From Deltaproteobacteria bacterium (GTDB taxonomy: Bacteria > Myxococcota_A > Polyangia > JAAYKL01): a stretch of 39,689 bases of DNA. The notes beneath the pieces were generated by a model, which saw only the letters and a program-made list of their open reading frames with translations, made no database searches and was not told where the DNA came from. A program made the position numbers and the translations under genes. This document shows positions 29,357 through 39,689 of this stretch, one piece after another; within the stretch, counting starts at the first letter, position 1; every line of letters starts with the position of its first letter. Location of the stretch: contig JAQTNF010000036.1 in assembly GCA_028713995.1 (NCBI GenBank), positions 1 through 39,689 on the forward strand, given 5' to 3'.

Positions 29357-29473
29357 TCACCTCAGGGCGTTCTCGTCGAGGAAGACGGTCTGCGCCTCCT
29401 CGAACGACACGCCGTGCTTGCGTTTGTTCTCGCGGCTCTTGCGCTCGTCCCACTCGAAGCGGATGTCTGTCAT
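29357..29473 (-). pseudogene. brnT: Truncated BrnT-type toxin (N-terminal stub)
   Basis: From ATG 29473 the frame encodes 38 residues: MTDIRFEWDERKSRENKRKH, then GVSFEEAQTVFLDENALR and a TGA. This is the conserved BrnT opening (FEWDExKxxxNxxKHGVSFEEA), but BrnT is normally about 90 residues. The later strands and catalytic residues are absent and the stop lies directly against the antitoxin start. I infer a deletion that fused the toxin's first third to the antitoxin. The fragment should have no RNase activity. Confidence 0.75.
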
Positions 29474-29475
29474 AT

Positions 29476-29486
29476 GTACAGTGTAC
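29476..29486. promoter_or_regulatory. Palindromic operator candidate of the brnTA remnant
   Basis: GTACA-G-TGTAC is a perfect 11-bp palindrome beginning 3 bp upstream of the brnT start. Ribbon-helix-helix antitoxins bind such short palindromes in their own promoters. The sequence around it (GTCTATTACGTACA on the minus strand) is unusually AT-rich for this window, consistent with a promoter. Confidence 0.45.
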
Positions 29487-29555
29487 GTAATAGACAGGTG
29501 GAGGTCAACGGGTCTCGCTTCCCTGTGCAGCGAGCCGTCGTCGGCCCGTGCGGCT

Positions 29556-30521
29556 TCAGCCCTCGCTCCGCACCGAGGCCAAGAGAGCTTCGATCTCCGC
29601 CAGCGATCCGAGGACGCGGACCGCTCCTGCGCCTTCGAGCGCGGCGCGGGCCACGGCGGGGTCGTCGCTTGGCGCGATGACGCCCAGGGGGATGACGCCC
29701 GCGCCGAGGGCCGCGCGCACGTCGTCCGGCGTGTCGCCCGCCATCCAGGCGCGCGTGACGCCGAGCTTCTCGAGGGCCAGCCGCACGGGCGCGGGATCGG
29801 GCTTGAGCGGACCGTCGTCCATGGTGACGACCGCGCGAAAGACGCGCCGCAGGTTATTCTCGGTGAGCGAGCGCAGCGCGTCGGAACGCGGGCGGCCCGT
29901 GACCACGCCCAGCTTGACCCGGCGCGCGAGCCTGCGCAGAATTGAGGGCTCGACGAGCATGGTCTCGGCCGCGCGCAGCCCGGGCTTCGAGGGTGTGCCC
30001 TGGTAGAGCGCCTCGAAGCGCCTCGTCACCTCGGCGAGGGTCGCCTTCGCCCCGGCGCGCGCCACGAGGCGGTAGGTGAGCTCCCAGTCGTCGTTCGCGC
30101 CGCCCGCGGCCTTCGCGGCCGTGATGTCCAAGGGCGTGACCGAGACGCCGAACGTCGCGGCCGTGGCGATGGTGGCCCTGCGGTAGGACGCCGTGGCGTC
30201 GACGAGCGTGTCGTCCATGTCGAAGAGCACGGCCTCGGGCGCGAGCGCGGTCTCAAGGCCGTGGGCGAGCCGCGCGAACGCGATCTCGTCGCCCGGACAC
30301 CTGAACCACACGGGCCGCGTGAAGGCCGACCTGCTCTTCAGGAAGTGCGGTTCCGCTCCCAGGCCGACGAGCACGTCGCGCACCCAGGCCGCGGCCGGGA
30401 TCCGGGCCGCGACGAAGTCCCCGGTCGACGGCAGCGGCTCGCCGCCGAGCCGGGCGAGGATCGCGTTCAGCTCCATCCGCTCCCGTCGCAGTTGCCGTGT
30501 CCGATCGTCGATGACCCGCAT
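29556..30521 (-). CDS. HAD-family hydrolase carrying the C-terminal piece of a lost HisC-like aminotransferase
   Basis: 321 residues. From about residue 97 it is a HAD IA phosphatase: FDMDDTLVDA (Asp101, Asp103), VVTGRP, GPLKPDPAP and AGDTPDDVRAALGAG. It resembles the TIGR01548-type HAD proteins known to occur joined to histidinol-phosphate aminotransferase. The first 95 residues (RTRQLRRERMELNAILARLG, LPSTGDFVAARIPAAAWVRD, VWFRCPGDEIAFARLAHGLE) match the C-terminal small domain of class I/II aminotransferases. The PLP-binding core is missing: the frame meets a stop about 70 bp upstream and the divergent lipoprotein gene follows. I infer a fusion gene that lost its 5' part. HAD activity may survive. 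Confidence 0.72.
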   Translation of the reverse strand: MRVIDDRTRQLRRERMELNAILARLGGEPLPSTGDFVAARIPAAAWVRDVLVGLGAEPHFLKSRSAFTRPVWFRCPGDEIAFARLAHGLETALAPEAVLFDMDDTLVDATASYRRATIATAATFGVSVTPLDITAAKAAGGANDDWELTYRLVARAGAKATLAEVTRRFEALYQGTPSKPGLRAAETMLVEPSILRRLARRVKLGVVTGRPRSDALRSLTENNLRRVFRAVVTMDDGPLKPDPAPVRLALEKLGVTRAWMAGDTPDDVRAALGAGVIPLGVIAPSDDPAVARAALEGAGAVRVLGSLAEIEALLASVRSEG

Positions 30522-30704
30522 CGTGAAACCTTTTGAAAAGGCCCGTTGGACAAGACCTTTCCTTCGTTTATCACGGTTTCGGGCGGTTCACGTGGGGTTT
30601 CAGCGGGAGCCGCGGCCCAGACGACCTGCCGAGGGAAGAGGAGCATGATGGTTGTAGAATGGGTTATATCGTCCAATTCAACCATGTGTGGGAAGGAGGA
30701 GTCC

Positions 30705-31454
30705 ATGAGAAAAGCGACCCATATCCTGTCCGCCATCGCCTGTCTGGTCGCGTTGTCGATCCCGGGCTGCGGCGGGGACGACGACTCGGCCACGGACACG
30801 GGCACCGAGGCGGACGGGGGCCTCGACGCCGGGGACACGGACACCGGGCTCGACATCGCTGTGTGCGCGCCGGAGAACGGCCCGTTCTCGCTCGCGATCG
30901 ACAACGAGTTCTTCCCCATGGTCGTGGGCGCGCAGCGCGTGCTGGACGGCGAGGAGGACGGCGCCGCGATCCACCTCGAGATCACGGTGCTCGACGAGAC
31001 GCAGGACGTGGCGGGCGTGACCACGCGCGTGCTCGAGGAGAAGGAGAGCGAGGACGGCGTGCTGCTCGAGATCTCGCGCAACTTCTTCGTGCAGGCGCCG
31101 GACGGCACGGTCTGCTACTACGGCGAGGACGTGGACATCTACGACGCGGACGGGGGCGTCGTGGATCACGCCGGCGCCTGGCGCGCGGGAGTGGACGGGG
31201 CCCTGCCCGGCATCCAGGTGCCGGCCGCGCCAGAGGTCGGCATGGAGTACGACCAGGAGTACGCGCCGGACGTCGCGCAGGATCACGGCGAGATCACGGC
31301 CATGGGCGAGCACCTCTCCGTGCCCGCGGGCGAGTTCGACGACACGCTCGAGGTCACGGAGACGAGCCCGTTCGAGACCGGCTCCTCCATCAAGATCTAC
31401 GTGAAGGGCATCGGCATGGTCGTGGACGGGACGGTCGTGCTCCAGAGCTATTGA
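30705..31454 (+). CDS. Lipoprotein of unknown function
   Basis: 249 residues from ATG 30705, preceded by GGAAGGAGGAGTCC. The signal peptide MRKATHILSAIACLVALSIP ends in a lipobox (PGC, Cys22). An Asp/Gly/Thr linker follows (about 23-50). The mature domain is beta-rich and acidic: NEFFPMVVGAQRVLDGEEDG, IHLEITVLDETQDVAGVTTR, VLLEISRNFFVQAPDGTVCY and LSVPAGEFDDTLEVTETSPF. It ends with YVKGIGMVVDGTVVLQSY. This recalls small beta-sandwich lipoproteins common in these genomes, but I cannot name the family. The eroded Cys-rich gene follows after 20 bp. Confidence 0.75.
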   Translation: MRKATHILSAIACLVALSIPGCGGDDDSATDTGTEADGGLDAGDTDTGLDIAVCAPENGPFSLAIDNEFFPMVVGAQRVLDGEEDGAAIHLEITVLDETQDVAGVTTRVLEEKESEDGVLLEISRNFFVQAPDGTVCYYGEDVDIYDADGGVVDHAGAWRAGVDGALPGIQVPAAPEVGMEYDQEYAPDVAQDHGEITAMGEHLSVPAGEFDDTLEVTETSPFETGSSIKIYVKGIGMVVDGTVVLQSY

Positions 31455-31474
31455 GCCTCTGGAAAGGAGGAGAC

Positions 31475-31587
31475 CATGCGGCACATAGCGACGATTCCGG
31501 CAATCTTGGGTGGAGACGGACGCGACGGTGGACTGAGGAGGGGACTCGGACGGAGACACCGACAGCGATGCTGACGGCGATACCGAC
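31475..31587 (+). pseudogene. Out-of-frame 5' end of the Cys-rich lipoprotein gene
   Basis: ATG 31475 has an excellent site (AAAGGAGGAGACC) and starts MRHIATIPAILG, the beginning of a signal peptide. The frame then breaks up. A different frame just upstream of 31588, after a TGA, encodes [17 protein letters not shown], the Asp-rich linker typical of lipoproteins here. The signal peptide and linker are therefore in different frames, with the hydrophobic core and lipobox missing. I infer a deletion or frameshift. Confidence 0.6.
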
Positions 31588-31890
31588 ATGAGCCCCTGCG
31601 CGTTCCAGTGCCTCATTCCGGAATCGTGCACCTCCTTCGGGGGAACGGGCACGTCCGGGGCGTGCGCGAACCCGGCCCGGGCCTGCTGCGACGTCGACAC
31701 GGGCTGGTTCGGCACCTTCTGCAACGGCCCTGCCGACTGCGACGACAACTGCAACGGCAGCGGCTGCTCCATGGTCTGCGCGGGCATCGGCGACTGCAAC
31801 CTCGACTGCCAGGGCGGCGGGTGCCAGATCACCGACTGCCCGGCGACAGAGACCTGCGACGATGTGATTGTCTGCAACACCCCGTGCTGA
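31588..31890 (+). CDS. Cys-rich secreted-type domain, remnant of a frameshifted lipoprotein
   Basis: The open part encodes 100 residues with 18 cysteines: CAFQCLIPESC, ACCDVDTGWFGTFCNGPADC, DDNCNGSGCSMVCAGIGDCN and CQGGGCQITDCPATETC. The spacing suggests a disulfide-rich extracellular domain. ATG 31588 lacks a signal peptide and a ribosome site and lies at the end of an Asp-rich linker, so it is probably not the original start. The natural start is at 31475 in another frame. It may be silent, or read only after frame recovery. I cannot assign a family. Confidence 0.5.
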   Translation: MSPCAFQCLIPESCTSFGGTGTSGACANPARACCDVDTGWFGTFCNGPADCDDNCNGSGCSMVCAGIGDCNLDCQGGGCQITDCPATETCDDVIVCNTPC

Positions 31891-31945
31891 CGAGAACTTT
31901 CTGAGCCCGATATCATAGTGAGTCGCGACCACAGGTTGCTGTGGA

Positions 31946-32899
31946 TCAGTCGAAGCGCAGGCCGAGCCCCAGGAGCGCCCCGGCTGAGAAGCCGCCGATC
32001 GAGACGTCGCTCTCGCCGTCGACCCTGCCCACCGGGTTGTCGATGGTGTAGCCGCCCTGCAGGACGATCGAGATGAGGAAGGAGGCGCCGATGGAGAAGA
32101 CCGGGCCCGCGCGCAGGCCGATTTCGCCGGTCAGCCCGTCCACGTCATGCGCGACCACGTCCGCGCCGGCTCTCTTGGCCGACAGGAGAACATAGCCGCC
32201 GCCGCCGCCGCCCTCGACATCGAAGCCCAGGAAGGACGCGATGGCGAAGCGATAGCCGAGATCGAGCCCGATCCAGATGGCGTACGCGGATACGGAGCCG
32301 AGGTGACGCGAGATCGCGCCGTACTCGAAGGCCGCATTGCCGTGGAGGATCAACCCCGTGCCGATCACGCCGCCGCCGCGCAAGCCGACGTGACCCACGG
32401 GCAGGAGCCCGCCAAGGGAGCGGAACCTGGCGCCCCCCTCGACGCCGAACGAGCCGCCCACTTGCGACGGTGTGCGATCCTCGGACGGCGCCCACGCCGC
32501 TGCGCTCGGCTGCGCCGGCATGACGAGCTCGAGCCACGAGGCTCGCAGGAGCTGGGACGCGGCCAGGGCGACGACCCTTGCGGGCTCGGCACCTTTCGGG
32601 ATTGGCGGGATGGTGCGCTCGAGACGCTTGCCGGTCAGCTGATCGTGCGTGGAGATCCGCACGCCGTCCGGCTCGCACCACACGCCCATCGAGAGCGTGA
32701 TGGGCTCCCCGGTGGGGATTGCGCCGCCGCGGTTGATCTCGAAATCGAAGAGGCGCTCGACCTCGGCCGGATTGAGCGCAGGGCAGTCCCACGTCGTGAC
32801 TTTTGCCTTCAATCCCTCTCCTTGCGCAACGGCGGGAGAGGCGAGCAGAAGCAGGAGGAGCACCCGCGAAGAGAGGGTCTTGCCGGGAGATCGCGTCAT
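31946..32899 (-). CDS. Predicted outer-membrane or periplasmic beta-rich protein
   Basis: 317 residues with a signal peptide (VLLLLLLASPAVA|Q, about 26). The first mature part (about 27-125) is a small soluble domain: VTTWDCPALNPAEVERLFDF, EPITLSMGVWCEPDGVRIST. The second part (about 145-317) alternates Gly and hydrophobic residues like an outer-membrane barrel (GLLPVGHVGLRGGGVIGTGL, IWIGLDLGYRFAIASFLGFD, GGFSAGALLGLGLRFD) and ends in an aromatic/acidic pair near the C-terminus. The ATG at 32899 overlaps the stop of the FecR/TPR gene by 4 bp. It is the third gene of a sigma, FecR and barrel operon. Confidence 0.72.
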   Translation of the reverse strand: MTRSPGKTLSSRVLLLLLLASPAVAQGEGLKAKVTTWDCPALNPAEVERLFDFEINRGGAIPTGEPITLSMGVWCEPDGVRISTHDQLTGKRLERTIPPIPKGAEPARVVALAASQLLRASWLELVMPAQPSAAAWAPSEDRTPSQVGGSFGVEGGARFRSLGGLLPVGHVGLRGGGVIGTGLILHGNAAFEYGAISRHLGSVSAYAIWIGLDLGYRFAIASFLGFDVEGGGGGGYVLLSAKRAGADVVAHDVDGLTGEIGLRAGPVFSIGASFLISIVLQGGYTIDNPVGRVDGESDVSIGGFSAGALLGLGLRFD

Positions 32900-33906
32900 T
32901 CGGCGAGGCGCCTCATGCGGGAGGCGTGCACGCCTCCGGGGTAGATGGACAGGTAGCGCCGGGCGTCATCCGACGACAGATCGGCCCGACCCGCAGCCGC
33001 CCAGGACGCGGCGGCCTCGGCGCGGGCATCCTCGGCCATGGGACCGTTGGGAGCGAAGGACCAGCAGCGGCGATAGGCCTCGGCAGCCCGGATGTGGTTG
33101 CCCCGGGCGCGTTCCACGTTCCCCAACGTGAAGAGCGCAACCGCGGTCTGGGGATCGTCCTGGTGGCTCCTCACGGCTTCCTCGAGGAGCGTCGCGGCCC
33201 TTGCCAGCGCGCCTCGGCGCCGGGCCTCGTCCACGCGAGCGAGCATGTCGCCCATGGAGATCGCCCGAGGCGCGTCGGGCTCGGCGGGACGGACGCTTTC
33301 GACCCGGCTCGGCACAGGGGGCTTGTTCTTCGCGGGCGCGGTTGTTGCGCCGCCCAGGGCCACGGCGAGCTCCTCGCCCGCTCCGATCTCGAGGGCCCTG
33401 GGGCCGTCGTCCACCCGGACCCGCCCGCGCTCGACCCGGATCGAGACACGGGTCAGCTCCGCGTCGACCGTGAAGACGGTGCCCACGACCGTGATCTCCA
33501 CGCGGTCGGCCACGACCACCATCCGGCGCCCCTGGGCGTGATCGACCTCGTACCTCACGCGGCCCAGCGACTGGACGACGCGCAGGGATCCGTCGGCCTG
33601 CGGCTCGGGCGAGATGCGGACGCCGCGGCCGAGCGCGGCCCGGCCCATATCCGCAAGCGGGAGGATCGTTTCCTGCGACCGCCCGCCGGCCGGGGGCAAA
33701 AGGCCGATCTTCGCGGACGACAGGCCAAACGCCAGGGCGAGCGCGATCCCGGCGACGGCGGTCCCGATGCCGGCCGCCCACAGGACAGGGCGCCGTCGCG
33801 CTGTGCCCCACGAGGACAGGATCCGGGCGAGCACGCGCCTCTCGCGCACCTCGTCCCAGTGAACCGGCTGCTCGCGCATGGACTTCCAGATGTCATCGTT
33901 CAGCAT
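32896..33906 (-). CDS. FecR-domain membrane protein with TPR tail, probable anti-sigma regulator
   Basis: 336 residues. A short cytoplasmic N-terminus (1-40) precedes a membrane helix (about 42-62, VLWAAGIGTAVAGIALALAF). A FecR-type beta domain follows (about 85-190), with VEITVVGTVFTVDAELTRVS and RVERGRVRVDDGPRALEIGA, the family hallmark. The C-terminal 100 residues hold TPR-like helices (LARAATLLEEAVRSHQDDPQ, ALFTLGNVERARGNHIRAAE). FecR proteins relay envelope signals to ECF sigma factors. It overlaps the sigma gene by 14 bp and the barrel gene by 4 bp, so all three are coupled. Confidence 0.83.
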   Translation of the reverse strand: MLNDDIWKSMREQPVHWDEVRERRVLARILSSWGTARRRPVLWAAGIGTAVAGIALALAFGLSSAKIGLLPPAGGRSQETILPLADMGRAALGRGVRISPEPQADGSLRVVQSLGRVRYEVDHAQGRRMVVVADRVEITVVGTVFTVDAELTRVSIRVERGRVRVDDGPRALEIGAGEELAVALGGATTAPAKNKPPVPSRVESVRPAEPDAPRAISMGDMLARVDEARRRGALARAATLLEEAVRSHQDDPQTAVALFTLGNVERARGNHIRAAEAYRRCWSFAPNGPMAEDARAEAAASWAAAGRADLSSDDARRYLSIYPGGVHASRMRRLAE

Positions 33907-34450
33907 CGAGCAACCTCCTCACGCGCACCTCTGCGGCCGCGATTCTCCTCTTCACCGTCGCGACGGACTTGCCGCACGTCTGCGCGGTCTCTTCCAGCGT
34001 CATCCCCTCGACCCGGCTGAGCACGAGCGGGACGCGCAGCCGCGCTGGCAGGCGGTCGAGCGCCTCGTACACGCTCTCGAGCCTGGGGTGCGTGCCCGCC
34101 GAACCGCTCGCCTGCGACGCCTCCGCGAGCCATTTCCGATCGAGGCGCCCTCGCCGCCGTTGACGCACGAGGCAGCGCGTGGCCCTGCGAACCGCGATGG
34201 CCGTGATCCAGGAGCGCACCTTCACGGGGTCCCGCAGGGTTCCGATGTCATCGAGCACGTCGAGAAACGTCTCCTGCATGACATCGTCGAGGTTTCCCTC
34301 GCTCCCGAGCAGGCGCTGCACCACTCCGGCCACGAAAGCCGCGTGCCGCATGTAGAGCGACTGGAAGGCGCCCCTGTCGCCGCGCCGCAGGCGCTCGACG
34401 AGATCCGCGTCGTCAGAAGGAACGGCCTCGGGTTTCGTGATGGCGGTCAT
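33893..34450 (-). CDS. ECF-family RNA polymerase sigma factor
   Basis: 185 residues. Region 2: DDADLVERLRRGDRGAFQSL, then LDDVMQETFLDVLDDIGTLR and VRSWITAIAVRRATRCLVRQ. Region 4: LPARLRVPLVLSRVEGMTLE, then ETAQTCGKSVATVKRRIAAA. It is shorter and more divergent than the sigma factor at 4.8 kb and lies with a FecR-type partner rather than a ZAS anti-sigma. The ATG at 34450 has only a weak ribosome site. A 21-bp GA tract lies 62-82 bp upstream, near where its promoter should be. Confidence 0.85.
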   Translation of the reverse strand: MTAITKPEAVPSDDADLVERLRRGDRGAFQSLYMRHAAFVAGVVQRLLGSEGNLDDVMQETFLDVLDDIGTLRDPVKVRSWITAIAVRRATRCLVRQRRRGRLDRKWLAEASQASGSAGTHPRLESVYEALDRLPARLRVPLVLSRVEGMTLEETAQTCGKSVATVKRRIAAAEVRVRRLLDAER

Positions 34451-34497
34451 CTATTCACTCAGGGCATACCCGAAGCACAGGATAGCTCAATTTTCTT

Positions 34498-34514
34498 TTT
34501 TGAGCCGCTTCGAG
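34498..34514. repeat. Direct repeat, left copy, flanking the transposase-like gene
   Basis: TTTTGAGCCGCTTCGAG. An identical 17-bp copy in the same orientation lies at 35846-35862. The two enclose 1.33 kb holding only the transposase-like gene, so they may mark element ends or a duplicated target. Confidence 0.5.
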
Positions 34515-34532
34515 AGAGAGAGAGAGAGAGAG
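34512..34532. repeat. (GA)n microsatellite
   Basis: About ten GA dinucleotides in an unbroken 21-bp run, the only such tract in the window. It overlaps the end of the left direct repeat and sits 62-82 bp upstream of the ECF sigma start. Length change by slippage could alter promoter spacing. Confidence 0.85.
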
Positions 34533-34784
34533 CCGCACCCGCACAGACACTGAACACTCTTCCGGGCACATCGAATGGCGATTAGAAAGTTTCGACCAGA
34601 CTGGATGGGTCGGGCGAGCCGCGAAGCGATCATGACGACGAGCGGGCGTCCGATCACTCGGTCGAGGCGGGTTCGAGCGCAACGCGAGGGCTCAAACGGT
34701 GACGACGGCGGTCAAAGGGCAAACCGCGGCCCCGAGATCACGGAGATCCGAGCAAGAACGGTCGAGGATCTGTGACCCCGCCAG

Positions 34785-35801
34785 CTACAACCGCGACGAG
34801 GTGTAGATCTTCACGATCGGCGGGCGGTACGTGCCTTGCGGAAACTCCCGCTCGTGGTACCCGGCTCGGTAATCGATCGACGCCTTGCGATACTCGGCCT
34901 GGAGCTCCATCCACCGGCTCTTGTAGTCACGGCGTCCGTCCGGGTCGCTCGCGTGGCAGAGCGGCTGCGGGCCGCTGTCCGATGGCGTCTTCGGCCGATC
35001 GAAGGGATTAATCTCGTACAGGCGCGGCACGCCGACCACGATCCGGCCCTCTGACCGGCGACGCTCCGCGGCCTCCTCCTCGGCATCGTGCACGAGACAA
35101 CGCACCCGCGTCTGGCGCTGATGAACCGTGAGGCTTTCCCAACCGGGCAGCGGAGCAAGCTCCAGCCGACGCCATCGCAGGTACGTCTTGGGCGTGTGCC
35201 GCTTGTTGCGCGGACCGCCCGCCGCCCAATACCCGGCCCAGTCGATGTCCCAGAACTCGAGCGGGTCGCCGAACGCGAAGTGTCGGTACGTAGAGAAGAA
35301 TGGGGATTCCGAGACGCGTTCCACCTGACGGTCTTTCACCGGGTTCACGAGCGCATACGCGAGCTGCTGCTCGGCCGATGGAAGGTCGAGGCACGGCTCC
35401 ATGCGGTAGCGACCGCCGAAGACATGATTGGTTCGTTCGAGCAGACGATTCGTACCGCGGGCGACGCCGCTCAGGAAGTCGCGGAAGAACGGCGCGACGT
35501 TGCCGATCTGCTCCGCGGTCACGGACACGCCGTCATGGATGTGGTTCAGGTTTCCCGCGAGCCAGTGGAGGTTGAGCGGAGAGAGCTCGAGGGCGCGCAC
35601 GGCGCTGGCGCCGATGAGGTTGAGCGTGCTGGGCACTGGGATGATGGGGCTTTCGGGGTCAAGGGCCTCAAGCGGGCAGCCGAGGTGAAGGAGCGGGTGA
35701 GCAGGGTCGTGGTCCGGCCGGAAGAGAAACAGACGGTCGTTGCAGCGCTGCGTGGCGCTGTAGACGAGATGCGCCTCCACGACCCTGATGCGACCGTCCA
35801 T
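34785..35801 (-). CDS. Y1/REP-type transposase-like protein, possibly inactive
   Basis: 338 residues from ATG 35801 (TAGGACCTCC upstream). The first 170 residues follow the layout of HUH/Y1 transposases: LNLHWLAGNLNHIHDGV with His-Ile-His (87-89), then FFRDFLSGVARGTNRLLER, GGRYRMEPCLD and LAYALVNPVKDRQV, which echo the family's helix, G-x-x-Y-x-x-x and YI-x-NPV motifs. Where REP-type enzymes usually carry the catalytic Tyr (before the ARxxNR stretch) this protein reads SGVARGTNR, so activity is doubtful. The C-terminal half is charged and of unknown role. Direct repeats flank the gene. Confidence 0.6.
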   Translation of the reverse strand: MDGRIRVVEAHLVYSATQRCNDRLFLFRPDHDPAHPLLHLGCPLEALDPESPIIPVPSTLNLIGASAVRALELSPLNLHWLAGNLNHIHDGVSVTAEQIGNVAPFFRDFLSGVARGTNRLLERTNHVFGGRYRMEPCLDLPSAEQQLAYALVNPVKDRQVERVSESPFFSTYRHFAFGDPLEFWDIDWAGYWAAGGPRNKRHTPKTYLRWRRLELAPLPGWESLTVHQRQTRVRCLVHDAEEEAAERRRSEGRIVVGVPRLYEINPFDRPKTPSDSGPQPLCHASDPDGRRDYKSRWMELQAEYRKASIDYRAGYHEREFPQGTYRPPIVKIYTSSRL

Positions 35802-35845
35802 GGAGGTCCTATCGGTCGTTCGAGGAGGAAAGTTGCGTGGAAAAA

Positions 35846-35862
35846 TTTTGAGCCGCTTCGAG
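35846..35862. repeat. Direct repeat, right copy, flanking the transposase-like gene
   Basis: Exact copy of the 17 bp at 34498-34514, in the same orientation, 45 bp upstream of the transposase-like start codon. The sequence outside the repeat differs on the two sides. Confidence 0.5.
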
Positions 35863-35883
35863 CGGGATCGTGCCCCATCCCTA

Positions 35884-39689
<3,806 letters not shown>

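Larger units (their letters stand above)
34451..34784. other. 334-bp non-coding stretch between sigma operon and transposase-like gene
   Basis: I see no credible gene here. It contains an AT-rich patch (about 34480-34502) next to the sigma gene, a 17-bp sequence repeated at 35846, and a 21-bp GA microsatellite. About 250 bp of unremarkable sequence then lead to the transposase-like stop codon. The last part may be the untranslated end of a mobile element. Confidence 0.6.

Noticed and set aside
27550-29490. 646-codon frames on both strands across the secreted repeat gene
   Set aside because: Low-complexity shadows. The frame at 27809 has a signal peptide, strong ribosome site and regular repeats.
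30533-31591. Longer + strand frames starting before 30705
   Set aside because: They would bury the signal peptide and lipobox internally. ATG 30705 has an excellent ribosome site.

Overview
The window is high-GC, gene-dense DNA that most resembles a Myxococcota or other deltaproteobacterial-type genome, probably free-living. This rests on a eukaryotic-type Ser/Thr kinase with a C-terminal membrane anchor next to a PP2C phosphatase, many sigma-54 activators, two ECF sigma/anti-sigma modules, and several lipoproteins with Asp/Gly/Ser/Thr-rich linkers after the lipobox. I saw no rRNA, tRNA or CRISPR.

Layout. 1-2.3 kb: purL-type synthase with a PurS-like N-terminus (runs off the left edge), preceded by a PC4-like ssDNA-binding protein. 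2.4-4.5 kb: patatin-like lipase with a receiver-like N-terminus, convergent with a helix-turn-helix/degenerate-receiver regulator. 4.8-6.6 kb: ECF sigma factor and zinc-finger anti-sigma factor with TPR tail. 6.6-8.9 kb: rhomboid protease and a seven-repeat beta-propeller lipoprotein. 9-11.6 kb: aspartate kinase and an NtrC-type regulator. 11.7-17.3 kb: a tight + strand run of Ser/Thr kinase, PP2C phosphatase, two lipoproteins and a long HflX.

17.4-22.9 kb is the most interesting block. On the minus strand lie an NtrC-type regulator, a small Cys-rich protein, a phasin-like protein, a receiver-less sigma-54 activator and a soluble hybrid histidine kinase. A pseudo-receiver protein diverges on the + strand. 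Three near-consensus -24/-12 promoters sit ahead of the Cys-rich gene, the phasin gene and the pseudo-receiver gene. Two of them are identical over 26 bp, and a 9-bp-arm palindrome lies at enhancer distance from the phasin promoter. This looks like a self-contained sigma-54 signalling island whose target genes are embedded among their regulators.

23-29 kb: a four-GAF protein, a CorC/HlyC-type CBS membrane protein, a methyltransferase-like protein, a DUF4013-like membrane protein and a secreted three-repeat protein. 29.1-31.9 kb is eroded: a BrnA antitoxin with only a stub of the BrnT toxin, a HAD hydrolase carrying the tail of a lost aminotransferase, and a Cys-rich lipoprotein whose signal peptide is out of frame. 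31.9-34.5 kb: an overlapping minus-strand operon of ECF sigma factor, FecR/TPR protein and predicted outer-membrane protein. 34.5-35.9 kb: a transposase-like gene between 17-bp direct repeats. 35.9-39.7 kb: two large surface lipoproteins, the second running off the right edge.

Starts were chosen from ribosome binding sites, signal peptides and family N-termini. Functions are by motif recognition only; no database search was run.
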